From positions 272,289 through 336,288 of the forward strand of contig NZ_JBGIYY010000002.1 of NCBI RefSeq assembly GCF_041380235.1: 64,000 nucleotides of DNA. Reading direction: 5' to 3'. Shown here in pieces: positions 28,161 to 37,211 of the stretch (the stretch's first letter is position 1; each line of letters opens with the position of its first letter). The DNA comes from Glaciecola sp041380235 (GTDB lineage Bacteria > Pseudomonadota > Gammaproteobacteria > Enterobacterales > Alteromonadaceae). A model generated the notes under the pieces. It did no database searches, was not told the DNA's origin, and worked only from the letters and a program-made list of their open reading frames with translations. A program made the position numbers and the translations under genes.

Positions 28161-29457
28161 CCTTTTCAGCTATATCCCAGTCTTTTCTGATAGTAGTCGA
28201 CGCCCAATAAAACGTGATGATCGATAGCACATATGGCACCGTCAGCAGGGTCATTGAGAAACGCAACGCCTCACCAGAGCCCATTGACTCTGTGTACTCG
28301 TTGCTGATAATCCCAACAAAGGTCGGGCCGCCACCTAAGGCAATAATGTTTAATACAAAAAAGAACAGCGCGGTCGACATTGCTCTAGCATTCACCGGCG
28401 CAAGGGTTTGCGCAATTGCAAAGCATGGCCCTAGATACATACCACTACCAAATAGCAATACGGTCATAAACGCCATCGACATATAAGGACTGCCAACGTG
28501 AAGAGACATCACAAAACAAGGCACGCCAACAATCATTGCAATGGTAGGTAACCAAGCATAACCGCGACGATCTATTTTACCCCATCGGTCAGCTATTACG
28601 CCGCCTATCCAAACGCCACCAGCATAAGCCGTACCATTGATGATACCAAAGGTAATCAGCAGAGTTTGGATGCCCATATCAGGATGAATACGCACGTAGA
28701 AGTCGATGATCCAAGCAGATATAGCGTAGTTGCCAAAAGAACCGAATGAGATACCAAGACACATGCCCCACCAGGTAGGAATGCGCAATAAAGTACTAAT
28801 AGCGGTAAGCAGCTTCATTTGTGCAGGGCCTGATTTAACCACGGTCCGCGCGGGCTCTTTAATGGTCAGTTTCATTATTATTGCCAGCACAATGCCCGGT
28901 ATACCTACCGCAATCATAACGATTCGCCAGTTTGTTTCGCCACCTGACGAAAAGAACGCTGCAGCAAAGTAAGCCGCCATGATGCCAAAAGGAATGCCTA
29001 ATGAATAAATAGCCAGTGCTTTTGCGCGTTCACTGGGTGAAAACAGGTCTGATATCATCGAATGCGATGGCGGGCTGCCGCCGGCCTCACCAATGCCGAC
29101 ACCCACTCGCGCAATAGCCAGTTGGGTAAAGTTAGCGGCATAACCAGATATTGCCGTAAAACCACTCCATACGGTCAAGCTGATAGCGACGATATTTACC
29201 CTGCTATAGCGGTCGGCTAACCAGGCAATGGGTATTCCAACAATCGTATATAACAATGCGAAAGCAAAGCCCTTAAGCAAACCTAGCTGAAAATCATCTA
29301 AACCTAAATCGGCTTTGATAAATGGAGATAAAATACCAATAATTTGTCGGTCGACGAAATTAAATGCGTAAACTAAAGTGAGAATAAACAGCACATAGTT
29401 TCGGTATCCGTTGGAAGGTCGTTCTTCTATTTTTGTTGTTGCGACGCTCTCTGACAT
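28144..29457 (-). CDS. MFS transporter, spinster-like
   Basis: The 437-residue protein has about 12 membrane helices and an MFS motif in GIPIAWLADRYSRVN after helix 2. The opening NFVDRQIIGILSPFIKADLGL is characteristic of the spinster-type subgroup common in Sphingomonads and marine gammaproteobacteria. Its substrate is unknown; relatives have been linked to lipids, sphingosine-like molecules or organic acids. It is convergent with alkB and divergent from the thioesterase gene, so uptake or export of hydrophobic carbon compounds would suit the neighbourhood. That link is inference. Confidence 0.8.
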   Translation of the reverse strand: MSESVATTKIEERPSNGYRNYVLFILTLVYAFNFVDRQIIGILSPFIKADLGLDDFQLGLLKGFAFALLYTIVGIPIAWLADRYSRVNIVAISLTVWSGFTAISGYAANFTQLAIARVGVGIGEAGGSPPSHSMISDLFSPSERAKALAIYSLGIPFGIMAAYFAAAFFSSGGETNWRIVMIAVGIPGIVLAIIMKLTIKEPARTVVKSGPAQMKLLTAISTLLRIPTWWGMCLGISFGSFGNYAISAWIIDFYVRIHPDMGIQTLLITFGIINGTAYAGGVWIGGVIADRWGKIDRRGYAWLPTIAMIVGVPCFVMSLHVGSPYMSMAFMTVLLFGSGMYLGPCFAIAQTLAPVNARAMSTALFFFVLNIIALGGGPTFVGIISNEYTESMGSGEALRFSMTLLTVPYVLSIITFYWASTTIRKDWDIAEKAQAEA

Positions 29458-29638
29458 TTATCACTCTCCCTTGAGTTGTACCTCACGATATACGAAAACA
29501 TGAATAATGTTCTAATTTTTGTAAATTATTTGTAAACATTGATCCTACCTATACATCCAAATAAGGTTGAACTACTTGAGTTATAAGCTCGTAAGCATAT
29601 ATTAACAACTACTCCGACCACTAAAAATTAGGCGAAAT

Positions 29639-30442
29639 ATGAGTTTTGATTCGTTAATGGCAATCGCTAGTGCCCAAAGACAGCAACCCGATGCACCGAT
29701 CACTATCCCCAAAGACTGGTCTCAAGGGCGCACAGTGTTCGGTGGTTTGTCTGCTGCAATGCTATATGCCGCAGCTAAACCCTATGTTGATGAGGACCGA
29801 CTCATACGCTCGATGTCTACTAATTTTGTGGGGCCACTATTGTTTGATATGCCATTCACGATCCATGTGGAGATTGTGCGCGAAGGCAAAAACGTCTCGC
29901 AAATATTGACTAGAGCAATTCAAGACGGCAAAAACTGTGTGCTTTCACAACTATGCTTTGCTAAAGCTCGAAGTTCTAAAACCTTTGTTGAAAACAATGA
30001 CCAACATAATATGGACCTGCCAGAAAAAGCTAAATTCATTCCTAATATCCCCAAAGTAACGCCTAAGTTTTTACGACACTTTGATCTTTCGATTGAATCT
30101 GGCGGCTTACCTTTTACTGGTAAAAAAGAAAGTAATTATTACGGCTGGATGCGCTTTAAAAAGCCAACAGAGAGCATGAATGAAGGACATATCATCGCGA
30201 TGGTTGATGCTTGGCCGCCTACCCTAATTCAACAGCTCAGATGGCCTGCCCCTGCTAGCACTGTCAGTTGGAATATGGAATTCATTTACCCGCATCGTGC
30301 ATTGACGCCAACCGACTGGTTTGCTTATAAAGAAGATACTCGCCAAGCGGCTGATGGATATGGCCATACTGAAGCGACTATTTGGGATGCGCACGGCAAA
30401 GTTATCGCGCTATCTCGACAAACAACTGCGGTCTTTGATTAA
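29639..30442 (+). CDS. Acyl-CoA thioesterase family protein (TesB-like)
   Basis: This 267-residue protein looks like a double hot-dog thioesterase of the 4HBT_3/TesB type, hydrolysing acyl-CoA to free acid and CoA. The first half carries WSQGRTVFGGLSAAMLYAA, the substrate-binding helix region, followed by SMSTNFVGPLLFDMPF. The second half contains DAWPPTLIQQLRWPAPAST and SWNMEFIYPHRA. It is cytoplasmic with no signal peptide. It lies alone, divergent from the spinster-like transporter. Chain-length preference cannot be seen. Confidence 0.82.
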   Translation: MSFDSLMAIASAQRQQPDAPITIPKDWSQGRTVFGGLSAAMLYAAAKPYVDEDRLIRSMSTNFVGPLLFDMPFTIHVEIVREGKNVSQILTRAIQDGKNCVLSQLCFAKARSSKTFVENNDQHNMDLPEKAKFIPNIPKVTPKFLRHFDLSIESGGLPFTGKKESNYYGWMRFKKPTESMNEGHIIAMVDAWPPTLIQQLRWPAPASTVSWNMEFIYPHRALTPTDWFAYKEDTRQAADGYGHTEATIWDAHGKVIALSRQTTAVFD

Positions 30443-30448
30443 CAAAAA

Positions 30449-30471
30449 AGCCGAAATGTATAGTCTCGGCT
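30449..30471 (-). terminator. Rho-independent terminator for the HDOD transcript
   Basis: AGCCGA and TCGGCT pair around an 11-base loop. On the minus strand the stem is followed by TTTTTTGTT, a good U-tract. It lies 54 bases after the HDOD stop codon and right after the thioesterase stop on the other strand. Confidence 0.75.
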
Positions 30472-30524
30472 GCATTGATTGAAGATGTGATATTGAGGTA
30501 GGTTGTCGCGATTTTGCTTCTTGA

Positions 30525-31418
30525 CTAAGCGGCTTGACTAACACTTTTACTAAACAGTTTTAAGGTTTCGTCGCATTCTTTTCTTACTGTATCAAATAAG
30601 CCGACTAGCTGCTCTGCGTGCAAATCTAGGCATTGATATAAAAAGCTCGGCACATGCTTGTCTATTCGATAATAGTCTGGGTAGGCCATTACTAAAGACA
30701 GTTCGTACGCTAACTGCATGATTTGTGATTCCATGGTCACCGACGGACCATCATCATGATGCTGCATGGCTACCGTTGATACAATCGAATCGGGTAACAT
30801 CCATCGCTGCAGCAATGAAGCTGAAATTTCTGCGTAACTAAAGCCCAATACATCTTGCTGGCTTTGCTTTGGCTTGACCGTTGCGCCAAAACGGTTACAG
30901 TCTCGAACGGTGTTTGGGTTAACTCGTAATACCGCCAGCTCACCCACATTGTGCAGTAGACCACTGGTAACGACCCTATGAATATCTCGCTCACCACACA
31001 GCTTAGCAATATGTTTTCCCATAAACGCGCAGACTAAGCTTTGTTTCCAATAATCGTCGACGTTGATGTAGCGTGCTTGATCTTTGCCTAAAGCATTTGC
31101 CACGCTAAACACTAAGGCATAGTCGTAGACTGCTCTCACACCTATTACCTGAATCGCTTTCTCTACGCTTTCGATTTTGCGAGAAAAGCGATAAATCGAA
31201 CTGTTCGACAATTTTAGTATTTGAGCCGCGAGGCCTGGGTCAAGCATTACCGTACTCGCGATATCCTGGACATTAGCTTTGCCTGAATCTGACATTCGCT
31301 TGATCATCGATGCAGTCTCAGGTATTGCGTATAGTTCGGCAGCTTTTTGAGAGTATTCAATTGCGTTCATAAAAGGCCTGTCTGCTCCGTTATCTACAAT
31401 ACTAAGTTTGTTTGTCAT
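30525..31418 (-). CDS. HDOD domain protein
   Basis: The 297-residue protein is a single HDOD domain, a metal-free relative of HD phosphohydrolases found in signalling proteins. The family pattern is visible in IKRMSDSGKANVQDIASTVMLDPGLAAQILKLSNSS (shown in parts), in SVEKAIQVIGVRAVYD, and in the HNVGELAVL segment where an HD enzyme would have catalytic residues. No other domain is attached, so it would act by protein interaction. Its start overlaps the stop of the upstream ketopantoate reductase-like gene by four bases, forming a two-gene unit whose logic is unclear. Confidence 0.85.
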   Translation of the reverse strand: MTNKLSIVDNGADRPFMNAIEYSQKAAELYAIPETASMIKRMSDSGKANVQDIASTVMLDPGLAAQILKLSNSSIYRFSRKIESVEKAIQVIGVRAVYDYALVFSVANALGKDQARYINVDDYWKQSLVCAFMGKHIAKLCGERDIHRVVTSGLLHNVGELAVLRVNPNTVRDCNRFGATVKPKQSQQDVLGFSYAEISASLLQRWMLPDSIVSTVAMQHHDDGPSVTMESQIMQLAYELSLVMAYPDYYRIDKHVPSFLYQCLDLHAEQLVGLFDTVRKECDETLKLFSKSVSQAA

Positions 31419-32494
31419 ATCTTTTGCTCTTGCTCAAATTGCAATAAGGCATCCTTAAATTCACTTGCGCTTAAGCGATTGCCTGCCTGCGCTTGATGAA
31501 CTACAGATACCATCCATTTATTTGCCGGTGCAGTCATGTCTAATACTTTCGCCTGACTCACCACTTTTCCATTGATAAAATCAATCTCGGTTTGTTTATT
31601 TTGATCGAGGTCCCACCACATAGAGGTCTTGACTTTAGGATCAACCGCAAGCATTTTTTGCGCAACCAACTTAAATAGCCTGTCTGGTAGCTTTAATACT
31701 TTTGGTATCCATGTATTCGGCAAATTTGCAATTTTCGGTAGCTTTATTTTCTGTTTGTCGGTGATAGCCAGCAATTCCTCCATCAGTTTTGCGATAAATT
31801 TTCGGTATACCGCCGTTTCTAACATTTCTTTTACCGGAATATCTGCCATAGCATTGACAGCATTGCCCAGATTCAACTGCAGTTTTGCCCACTGCAAAGC
31901 GCTCATGTGGTAGCTAATATTCACAGGTAAAATGTCTGTATTGAGTTGTCGAGCTAACCATTTAGTGGCGCTATCGAGAGCCGGGATGACTTCTAAGATT
32001 AAATCTCCTTGAGAGCCACGATGAAATACACCGTGTTCATCATTTACCACGTTAAAGGGCACCATCGCTCGGATAACGTGATTGTGGACAAAAGCTTTTG
32101 CGATACTTTGGTGGGTACTGACGCCATTTTGGCAACAAATAATAATGGTGTTTTTGTCGACCAAAGGCCGCAGATCGTCTATTACGTCATTGAGCACAGT
32201 GCATTTAACCGTTAGCCAAATAACATCTGCGATTACTGACTCGCCTATATCTTCAATGGTTAAACATTGCGGCGTTGGAGACACTTTTACGCGATTGCCG
32301 GTGTAGTCTGAAATCACAAAATTGGTCTGGATTTGCTGCATAAAGCGTCGTCGACCAACAAGCGTTACGTCTTGCTTAGCCTGAACCAACGCACCCCCGA
32401 TATAGCACCCTACTAGCCCGGCACCAAAAACAAGGTGATGGGCATGCTTATTTGTACTTACCTGTGATATCTTTGCGGTCAATATGGCCTCCAA
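31415..32494 (-). CDS. Ketopantoate reductase family oxidoreductase (ApbA/PanE-like)
   Basis: The 359-residue protein has an N-terminal NAD(P)-binding Rossmann motif, FGAGLVGCYIGGAL, near residues 23-36, preceded by about 20 extra residues. The C-terminal ketopantoate-reductase helical domain is visible in SALQWAKLQLNLGNAVNAM, with the conserved lysine and asparagine of the active site region. MWWDLDQNKQTEIDFINGKV is the late family signature containing the E-x-x-x-x-N-G pattern. PanE activity is possible, but many family members reduce other 2-oxo acids and no pantothenate gene is adjacent. It is coupled to the HDOD gene. Confidence 0.78.
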   Translation of the reverse strand: MEAILTAKISQVSTNKHAHHLVFGAGLVGCYIGGALVQAKQDVTLVGRRRFMQQIQTNFVISDYTGNRVKVSPTPQCLTIEDIGESVIADVIWLTVKCTVLNDVIDDLRPLVDKNTIIICCQNGVSTHQSIAKAFVHNHVIRAMVPFNVVNDEHGVFHRGSQGDLILEVIPALDSATKWLARQLNTDILPVNISYHMSALQWAKLQLNLGNAVNAMADIPVKEMLETAVYRKFIAKLMEELLAITDKQKIKLPKIANLPNTWIPKVLKLPDRLFKLVAQKMLAVDPKVKTSMWWDLDQNKQTEIDFINGKVVSQAKVLDMTAPANKWMVSVVHQAQAGNRLSASEFKDALLQFEQEQKI

Positions 32495-32536
32495 AAGGGG
32501 TCAAACAAAACAACGGTAAACCTTACACTCTGTTCT

Positions 32537-33862
32537 ATGACACAAGTGAGCGATATGCAAGTGAATGATAAAAATAACCACACAATACTTTTTATCGGAT
32601 TTGTATGGCCTGAGATCACGTCTACCGCTGCCAGCCAAAATATCATAAGCTACTTAAAGGTATTCGTTGCTGCTGGATTTAACGTTCATTTTGCAAGCGC
32701 AGCGCAGTTGTCACCACTATCAACAGATATCAGCGCACTGAATGTCAGTACCCATCAAATTCTATTAAATAGCGACTGCTTTGACGATTTAGTGACTGCA
32801 CTAGAACCCAATGTTGTTGTATTTGACCGTTTTTTAAGTGAAGAGCAATTTGGATGGCGCGTCATTAAGTCAGCGCCAAAGGCCTTAAGAATACTAGATT
32901 GTGAAGATTTACATTTTTTAAGGCATGCAAGGCATCAACTATACAAAAGCACTGGATATCAACCCTTAAACGCTGAATACCTTATTCCTGATGCCACAGC
33001 AAAGCCCAAACACAGCGCGATATTCTACAGCGACACTACCAGCAGAGAAATGGCCTGTATTTATCGCTGCGATTTAGTACTGACGCTTTCTGCGTTTGAG
33101 AAAGACCTATTAATATCTCGGTTTAATGTACCTGAAACAAATGTCCTGCATCTACCGTATTTGCTTGAAACTGAAGACCCTGTTGTTAGCATTCCAAAGC
33201 AAGAGGTCCGCAAAGACTTTATTAGTATCGGAAATTTTCGCCATGCTCCAAATATCGACGCGGTCAATGTCCTAGTGCAACATATTTGGCCTGCTATTTT
33301 TAGAGCATTACCTGACACAAACTGCCATATCTATGGTTCATATCTACCACCCAAAATTAAGGCGCTGCATAATCCTAAAAAAGGACTGCATGTACATGGC
33401 CACATACCCGATCATTTTGCGGTATTAAAACAGGCAAAAGTACTGCTCGCTCCAATCCAATTTGGGGCAGGTGTAAAAGGCAAAATCGTCGACGCACTCA
33501 GATGCGGTTTACCCAGCGTTACTACCCCCATCGGTACTGAAGGCATTGAATTCAGTGACTGGCCTGGTCTACAGGCCACTGATCGCGATGCTTTCATTCA
33601 AGGAGCCATAGACAGCTACTTGGCCAGTCCTGACACACTCCTGCAAATGCAACGCAACATGCGACAAATCTTAAAGGAAAACTTTGACACCGAGACCAAT
33701 CGTCAGCGTTTAATAACTGCTGTTGAGACCGGTATCGCCAATGTTGGGGTAAATCGAGCGGCTAACTTTTTGCAGCAATTAGTGAGTTATCATAGCTTAC
33801 AAACCCATCAATACATGAGCCAATGGATAGCAGCAAAAAATGCGCGCCAGCAAGATAATTAA
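32537..33862 (+). CDS. Glycosyltransferase, GT4-like
   Basis: The 441-residue protein has a GT-B fold pattern with the donor-binding half best conserved. ISIGNFRHAPNIDAV lies near 230, then VHGHIPDHFAVLKQAKVLLAPI, and FGAGVKGKIVDALRCGLPSVTTPIGTEG (in parts) near 310-335, the usual GT4 nucleotide-sugar site with its glutamate replaced by D in KIVDAL. No signal peptide or membrane segment is present. No polysaccharide or lipopolysaccharide genes surround it, so it is an orphan enzyme. The acceptor and sugar are unknown. Its promoter lies in the 42-base gap to the divergent reductase gene. Confidence 0.75.
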   Translation: MTQVSDMQVNDKNNHTILFIGFVWPEITSTAASQNIISYLKVFVAAGFNVHFASAAQLSPLSTDISALNVSTHQILLNSDCFDDLVTALEPNVVVFDRFLSEEQFGWRVIKSAPKALRILDCEDLHFLRHARHQLYKSTGYQPLNAEYLIPDATAKPKHSAIFYSDTTSREMACIYRCDLVLTLSAFEKDLLISRFNVPETNVLHLPYLLETEDPVVSIPKQEVRKDFISIGNFRHAPNIDAVNVLVQHIWPAIFRALPDTNCHIYGSYLPPKIKALHNPKKGLHVHGHIPDHFAVLKQAKVLLAPIQFGAGVKGKIVDALRCGLPSVTTPIGTEGIEFSDWPGLQATDRDAFIQGAIDSYLASPDTLLQMQRNMRQILKENFDTETNRQRLITAVETGIANVGVNRAANFLQQLVSYHSLQTHQYMSQWIAAKNARQQDN

Positions 33863-33908
33863 AAAATTAATTGTCTATGTTACGTTTTAGCGAATGTTTG
33901 CCATCATT

Positions 33909-35576
33909 TTATGACGGGTCGTAGAGCACTCTCATTTTCATCACGACTGACCTGACGCCATCTTTTCTTCCAGTGCTAAAATAATCAGATAATCCTAGGC
34001 TGTTCAAATATTCAAGATAATCGAAGCGTGCTGCGTGTTGTTTGCTTTGAGATTCAAGCAGGTGATTGTGCTTTAACAGCAAGACTGCAAGTATGCCGCG
34101 GATAACCTTACTGTCTGAATATGACCTAAGCTCCCCAGAATGCTCTGCTTTATGTAACCAGACGTTTGCTTCACAGCCCTGCACAGCGTTACTAGGGACT
34201 CTATTGCTTGGCTCTAGTAATGGAAGCGCTTTACTGAGCAATAATAGCTGTCTGTGCTTTTCAGACCAGTTCTTGGCATGTTTGATGTTTACTTCCCAGT
34301 GATAATCCGAAGTGAGCTTATGTTCTTTGTTTGTTTGGCGAGTATGATTTGACAGCGCAACTTGTTCAATGTCAGTTAAATGAGTTTGTCTCAAGGCATT
34401 CTGTAAAGCCTCTATAAAGCGATTGATATCATTATAGTCGTTGTAACATCCGATTGAGATCCGCAGACAGGCGTCTATGCCTAGCGCGTTGAAAAGCGGC
34501 ATGGCGCAATGTTGGCCAAATCTTAATGCGATTCCCTGCGAGTATAGCTGCATCGCAATACTGTGGTTGTCTTTTGTCGCGCAACAAAAACTCAGCAACC
34601 CAATACTGCTTTGTTGATTTCCTAGTATGGTGAGCTCTGGAAACTTAGCGAGTTCATTAAGCATGTATTGATATAGTTCATGCTCATGGCTTTGAATGCC
34701 CTTAAAGTTACGGTTAAGAAATCGACAGGCTTCTTGCAAACCCAATGCGCCGCTTATATTAGGCGTACCGGCTTCAAATTTTAGCGGGGGTGGCTGAGTT
34801 GAATAATCAGTAAAGCTAACATTTGTAACCATTTCGCCACCCAGTTTACTTGGGTCTAAAGCCTCTAGCAGATGACGCTTCCCCCAACAAATACCGATAC
34901 CCGTGGGGGCATACATTTTATGACCACTGAACACGTAAAAATCGCAGCCTAGGCTTTGCACGTCAACAGGCAAATGGGCAAGCGCTTGCGTGCCGTCGAT
35001 CACGCTAATCGCCCGCATAGTCGTAGCATGCTCGCAAAGTGTTTGAATCGGATAAATATTGCCCAGCACGTTCGACACATGAGCGCAGGCAAATATGGCA
35101 ACATCATCTGTAAAAGCATTCAGCCAACTTTGCAATGTGCTTTTCGAAAATACGCCATTTACTTCCAGTGGCAATACTTTAATTACAAGGTTTAGTCGTT
35201 TTGCGAGGGCTTGCCAAGGTAGTATGTTCGCGTGATGTTCACTCTCACTTAGTAAGATCGTATTGCCGCGCAGCATATTCGGATGCAGGCCTTGAGCGAT
35301 CATATTTACACTTTCAGTTGCGCCGCTGGTAAACACTACTTCATCACTACTATTGGCATGGATAAATTGTGCAATTTCACTTCGGGCATCTTCAAATTCT
35401 GTAGTTGCCTGAGTCGCTAAGGCATAACCACCACGATGCACACTGGCATTTTTCAAGCGCGAAAAGTCATCTACGCGCTGACTCACCGCATCTAGTTTTT
35501 GTGTGGTAGCTGCACTATCGAGATATACAGCGCAGTGCGCTTGCTTAAAAAAGCTAAATTGCGTTCTGTATGACAT
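33909..35576 (-). CDS. Cysteine desulfurase-SufE fusion protein
   Basis: This 555-residue protein joins two partners that are normally separate. Residues 1-405 are a SufS/CsdA-type class V aminotransferase. K220 in SGHKMYAPTGIG is the PLP lysine, HHAN at 114-117 lies in the cofactor site, and C357 in RFGQHCAMP is the sulfur-accepting cysteine. Residues about 430-555 are SufE/CsdE-like: NWSEKHRQLLLLSKALPLL, then C468 in GCEANVWL, SDSKVIRGILAVLL, and the late signature LGLSDYFSTGRKDG. Both active cysteines are kept. Fusion would let persulfide pass from C357 to C468 inside one chain. No suf or isc genes are adjacent, so the final acceptor is unknown. Confidence 0.88.
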   Translation of the reverse strand: MSYRTQFSFFKQAHCAVYLDSAATTQKLDAVSQRVDDFSRLKNASVHRGGYALATQATTEFEDARSEIAQFIHANSSDEVVFTSGATESVNMIAQGLHPNMLRGNTILLSESEHHANILPWQALAKRLNLVIKVLPLEVNGVFSKSTLQSWLNAFTDDVAIFACAHVSNVLGNIYPIQTLCEHATTMRAISVIDGTQALAHLPVDVQSLGCDFYVFSGHKMYAPTGIGICWGKRHLLEALDPSKLGGEMVTNVSFTDYSTQPPPLKFEAGTPNISGALGLQEACRFLNRNFKGIQSHEHELYQYMLNELAKFPELTILGNQQSSIGLLSFCCATKDNHSIAMQLYSQGIALRFGQHCAMPLFNALGIDACLRISIGCYNDYNDINRFIEALQNALRQTHLTDIEQVALSNHTRQTNKEHKLTSDYHWEVNIKHAKNWSEKHRQLLLLSKALPLLEPSNRVPSNAVQGCEANVWLHKAEHSGELRSYSDSKVIRGILAVLLLKHNHLLESQSKQHAARFDYLEYLNSLGLSDYFSTGRKDGVRSVVMKMRVLYDPS

Positions 35577-35688
35577 GTTTATTCAAATGTAAGTTATGAG
35601 GCCGTCGACAAGTAGAAAGTATACCCTTTCTGCTCACATCATCACATTAGTTGACAAGCTAAAGCACAAATTTGTGTGAATAATTACC

Positions 35689-35793
35689 ATGAGTAAAACA
35701 CGATTTGCTACACTACTGACTTTTCTAGTAGCTGTTGACATTATGTTCAAGCAAATAAATATTCCGCGTCTATTTGAATTGAAAACCTTATAG
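35689..35793 (+). CDS. Possible 34-residue peptide
   Basis: An ATG frame (MSKTRFATLLTFLVAVDIMF) ends in TAG seven bases before the next gene. Its first half is basic then hydrophobic, like a small membrane or leader peptide. No ribosome binding site is visible. TTGACA at 35651 resembles a -35 box, but no matching -10 box was found. Chance is a fair alternative. Confidence 0.2.
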   Translation: MSKTRFATLLTFLVAVDIMFKQINIPRLFELKTL

Positions 35794-35800
35794 ACATGCG

Positions 35801-36484
35801 GTGTTGGCAAAACAGTTACTCATTTACAAGGATTACAGCTTGACCGAATTACAGATCCTCAGTCTGTGCATTTACCTAGGCATTCTAGGCTTTATTGTTA
35901 GCAAAACAGATTTCAAACAGTTGTTAAAAGACCGCCCTTTTCAGCACAAGCTGTTTGGTGCTATCACCTGTGTATTCGTACTTTGGTTATTTAGAGTCAG
36001 TATTTATGATGGCTTAGTGATGCACTTCCTTTGGCTCACTGCACTGACCTTGGTGTTGGGCCTGCGCTGGTCAGTTATCGCTGCAAGCGTTGTTTTATTA
36101 GGCAGCACCATTATTGGACAAGACACATGGTCTATGTTCGGCGTAAATGGCTTGCTAGGCCTTCTGCTGCCTATTGGCGTTACGTATTTAATATACATGA
36201 TCTCGTTTCATCGAATCTCTCGCCACATGTTTGTCTATATATTTTTGTGTGCGTTTTTCCCAGGCGCTATTAGTATGGCCTTAAAAATGCTGAGCATGAG
36301 CGGCTACTTCTACCTCGATGGTTTTTACGCTTGGAATGTAATTGAATACAATTATGCTCAAATGACGCTACTAATGGTGTTCCCTGAAGCCTTTTTTAAC
36401 GGCATGACCATAACCTGTTTAATTGTGTACAAGCCTGATCTGGTTTATACCTTTGAAGACAAGTTCTACATTGACGGAAAGTAA
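35801..36484 (+). CDS. COG3235-like integral membrane protein (ECF/CbiM-related permease)
   Basis: The 227-residue protein has about six membrane segments. Text such as FQHKLFGAITCVFVLWLFRV, HFLWLTALTLVLGL and the C-terminal PEAFFNGMTITCLIVYKPD resembles proteins annotated as energy-coupling-factor permeases related to CbiM (COG3235), in my recollection. The N-terminal metal-binding MHI motif of true CbiM is absent. No ECF ATPase, cobalt, nickel or cobalamin gene is adjacent, although a PduO-type adenosyltransferase lies 8 kb away. The start is GTG 35801 or TTG 35804; neither has a clear ribosome binding site. Confidence 0.55.
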   Translation: MLAKQLLIYKDYSLTELQILSLCIYLGILGFIVSKTDFKQLLKDRPFQHKLFGAITCVFVLWLFRVSIYDGLVMHFLWLTALTLVLGLRWSVIAASVVLLGSTIIGQDTWSMFGVNGLLGLLLPIGVTYLIYMISFHRISRHMFVYIFLCAFFPGAISMALKMLSMSGYFYLDGFYAWNVIEYNYAQMTLLMVFPEAFFNGMTITCLIVYKPDLVYTFEDKFYIDGK

Positions 36485-36536
36485 TGCAAAAATTACAGCT
36501 TATAAGCAAGGTCATTAATCAGCGCGGTTTGGCAGT

Positions 36537-37121
36537 GTGAATTACCTTGCACACATTCAGCTTGCCCACGCTAGTCAAACTAGTCTGCTTGGTAATTTTT
36601 TAGGTGACTTTGTTAAAGGAAGTAATCTAAGGCATTTAGATGAGCATATTTATCGTGGCGTATCTTTACACCGTTCAATTGATAGTTTTACCGACAGTCA
36701 CCCTATCGTTAGAGGCTTGCGTGAGCACTTTCCATCTCATTTACGCCGAATGTCGGGTGTCATGCTCGACGTCTATTTTGATCATCTCTTGTGTTGTCAT
36801 TGGGGCTTATACTCAAAACAACATCTTCATTCAGTGACCGATGAGTTTTACGCAGAATTAGAGCAGTCTTCGTTGACCATCCCTGGGCGCTATGATGCAG
36901 TTAAAGAGGGATTGTTACAGCACCGTTGGCTAGGGGACTATCAGCAATCTACAGCCTGTCTGAGGGCATTTATCAATATCGAAAAACGACTGCGCCATAG
37001 GGTGATTTTTGCGCAGCAAGGCTATCAGTTTGTAGTAGAGCATCATGCACACATCGAAGAGGCATTTTTTGGCTTTTATCCACAGCTTTTGACCTTGGTG
37101 AAAAGCCAAAACCGGGGCTAG
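36537..37121 (+). CDS. acpH: Acyl carrier protein phosphodiesterase AcpH
   Basis: AcpH removes the phosphopantetheine arm from holo-ACP. The 194-residue protein starts MNYLAHIQLAHAS and continues LLGNFLGDFVKG, HLDEHIYRGVSLHRSIDSFTDSH (in parts), and VMLDVYFDHLL. These are the HD-like metal-binding helices of this family (H, D, H-x-x-x-D-x-x-D). Length matches E. coli AcpH (193). The start is GTG 36537 with only a weak upstream purine run. It follows the membrane protein gene by 52 bases, possibly co-transcribed. Confidence 0.9.
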   Translation: MNYLAHIQLAHASQTSLLGNFLGDFVKGSNLRHLDEHIYRGVSLHRSIDSFTDSHPIVRGLREHFPSHLRRMSGVMLDVYFDHLLCCHWGLYSKQHLHSVTDEFYAELEQSSLTIPGRYDAVKEGLLQHRWLGDYQQSTACLRAFINIEKRLRHRVIFAQQGYQFVVEHHAHIEEAFFGFYPQLLTLVKSQNRG

Positions 37122-37211
37122 AAGACCGGCACAGTATTTTTAAAGACCGAACAGTAAGCGGCTAAAATCAATCAAAACTCGCTAAATGGGCTTTTAGTCG
37201 ACAGCTACACG

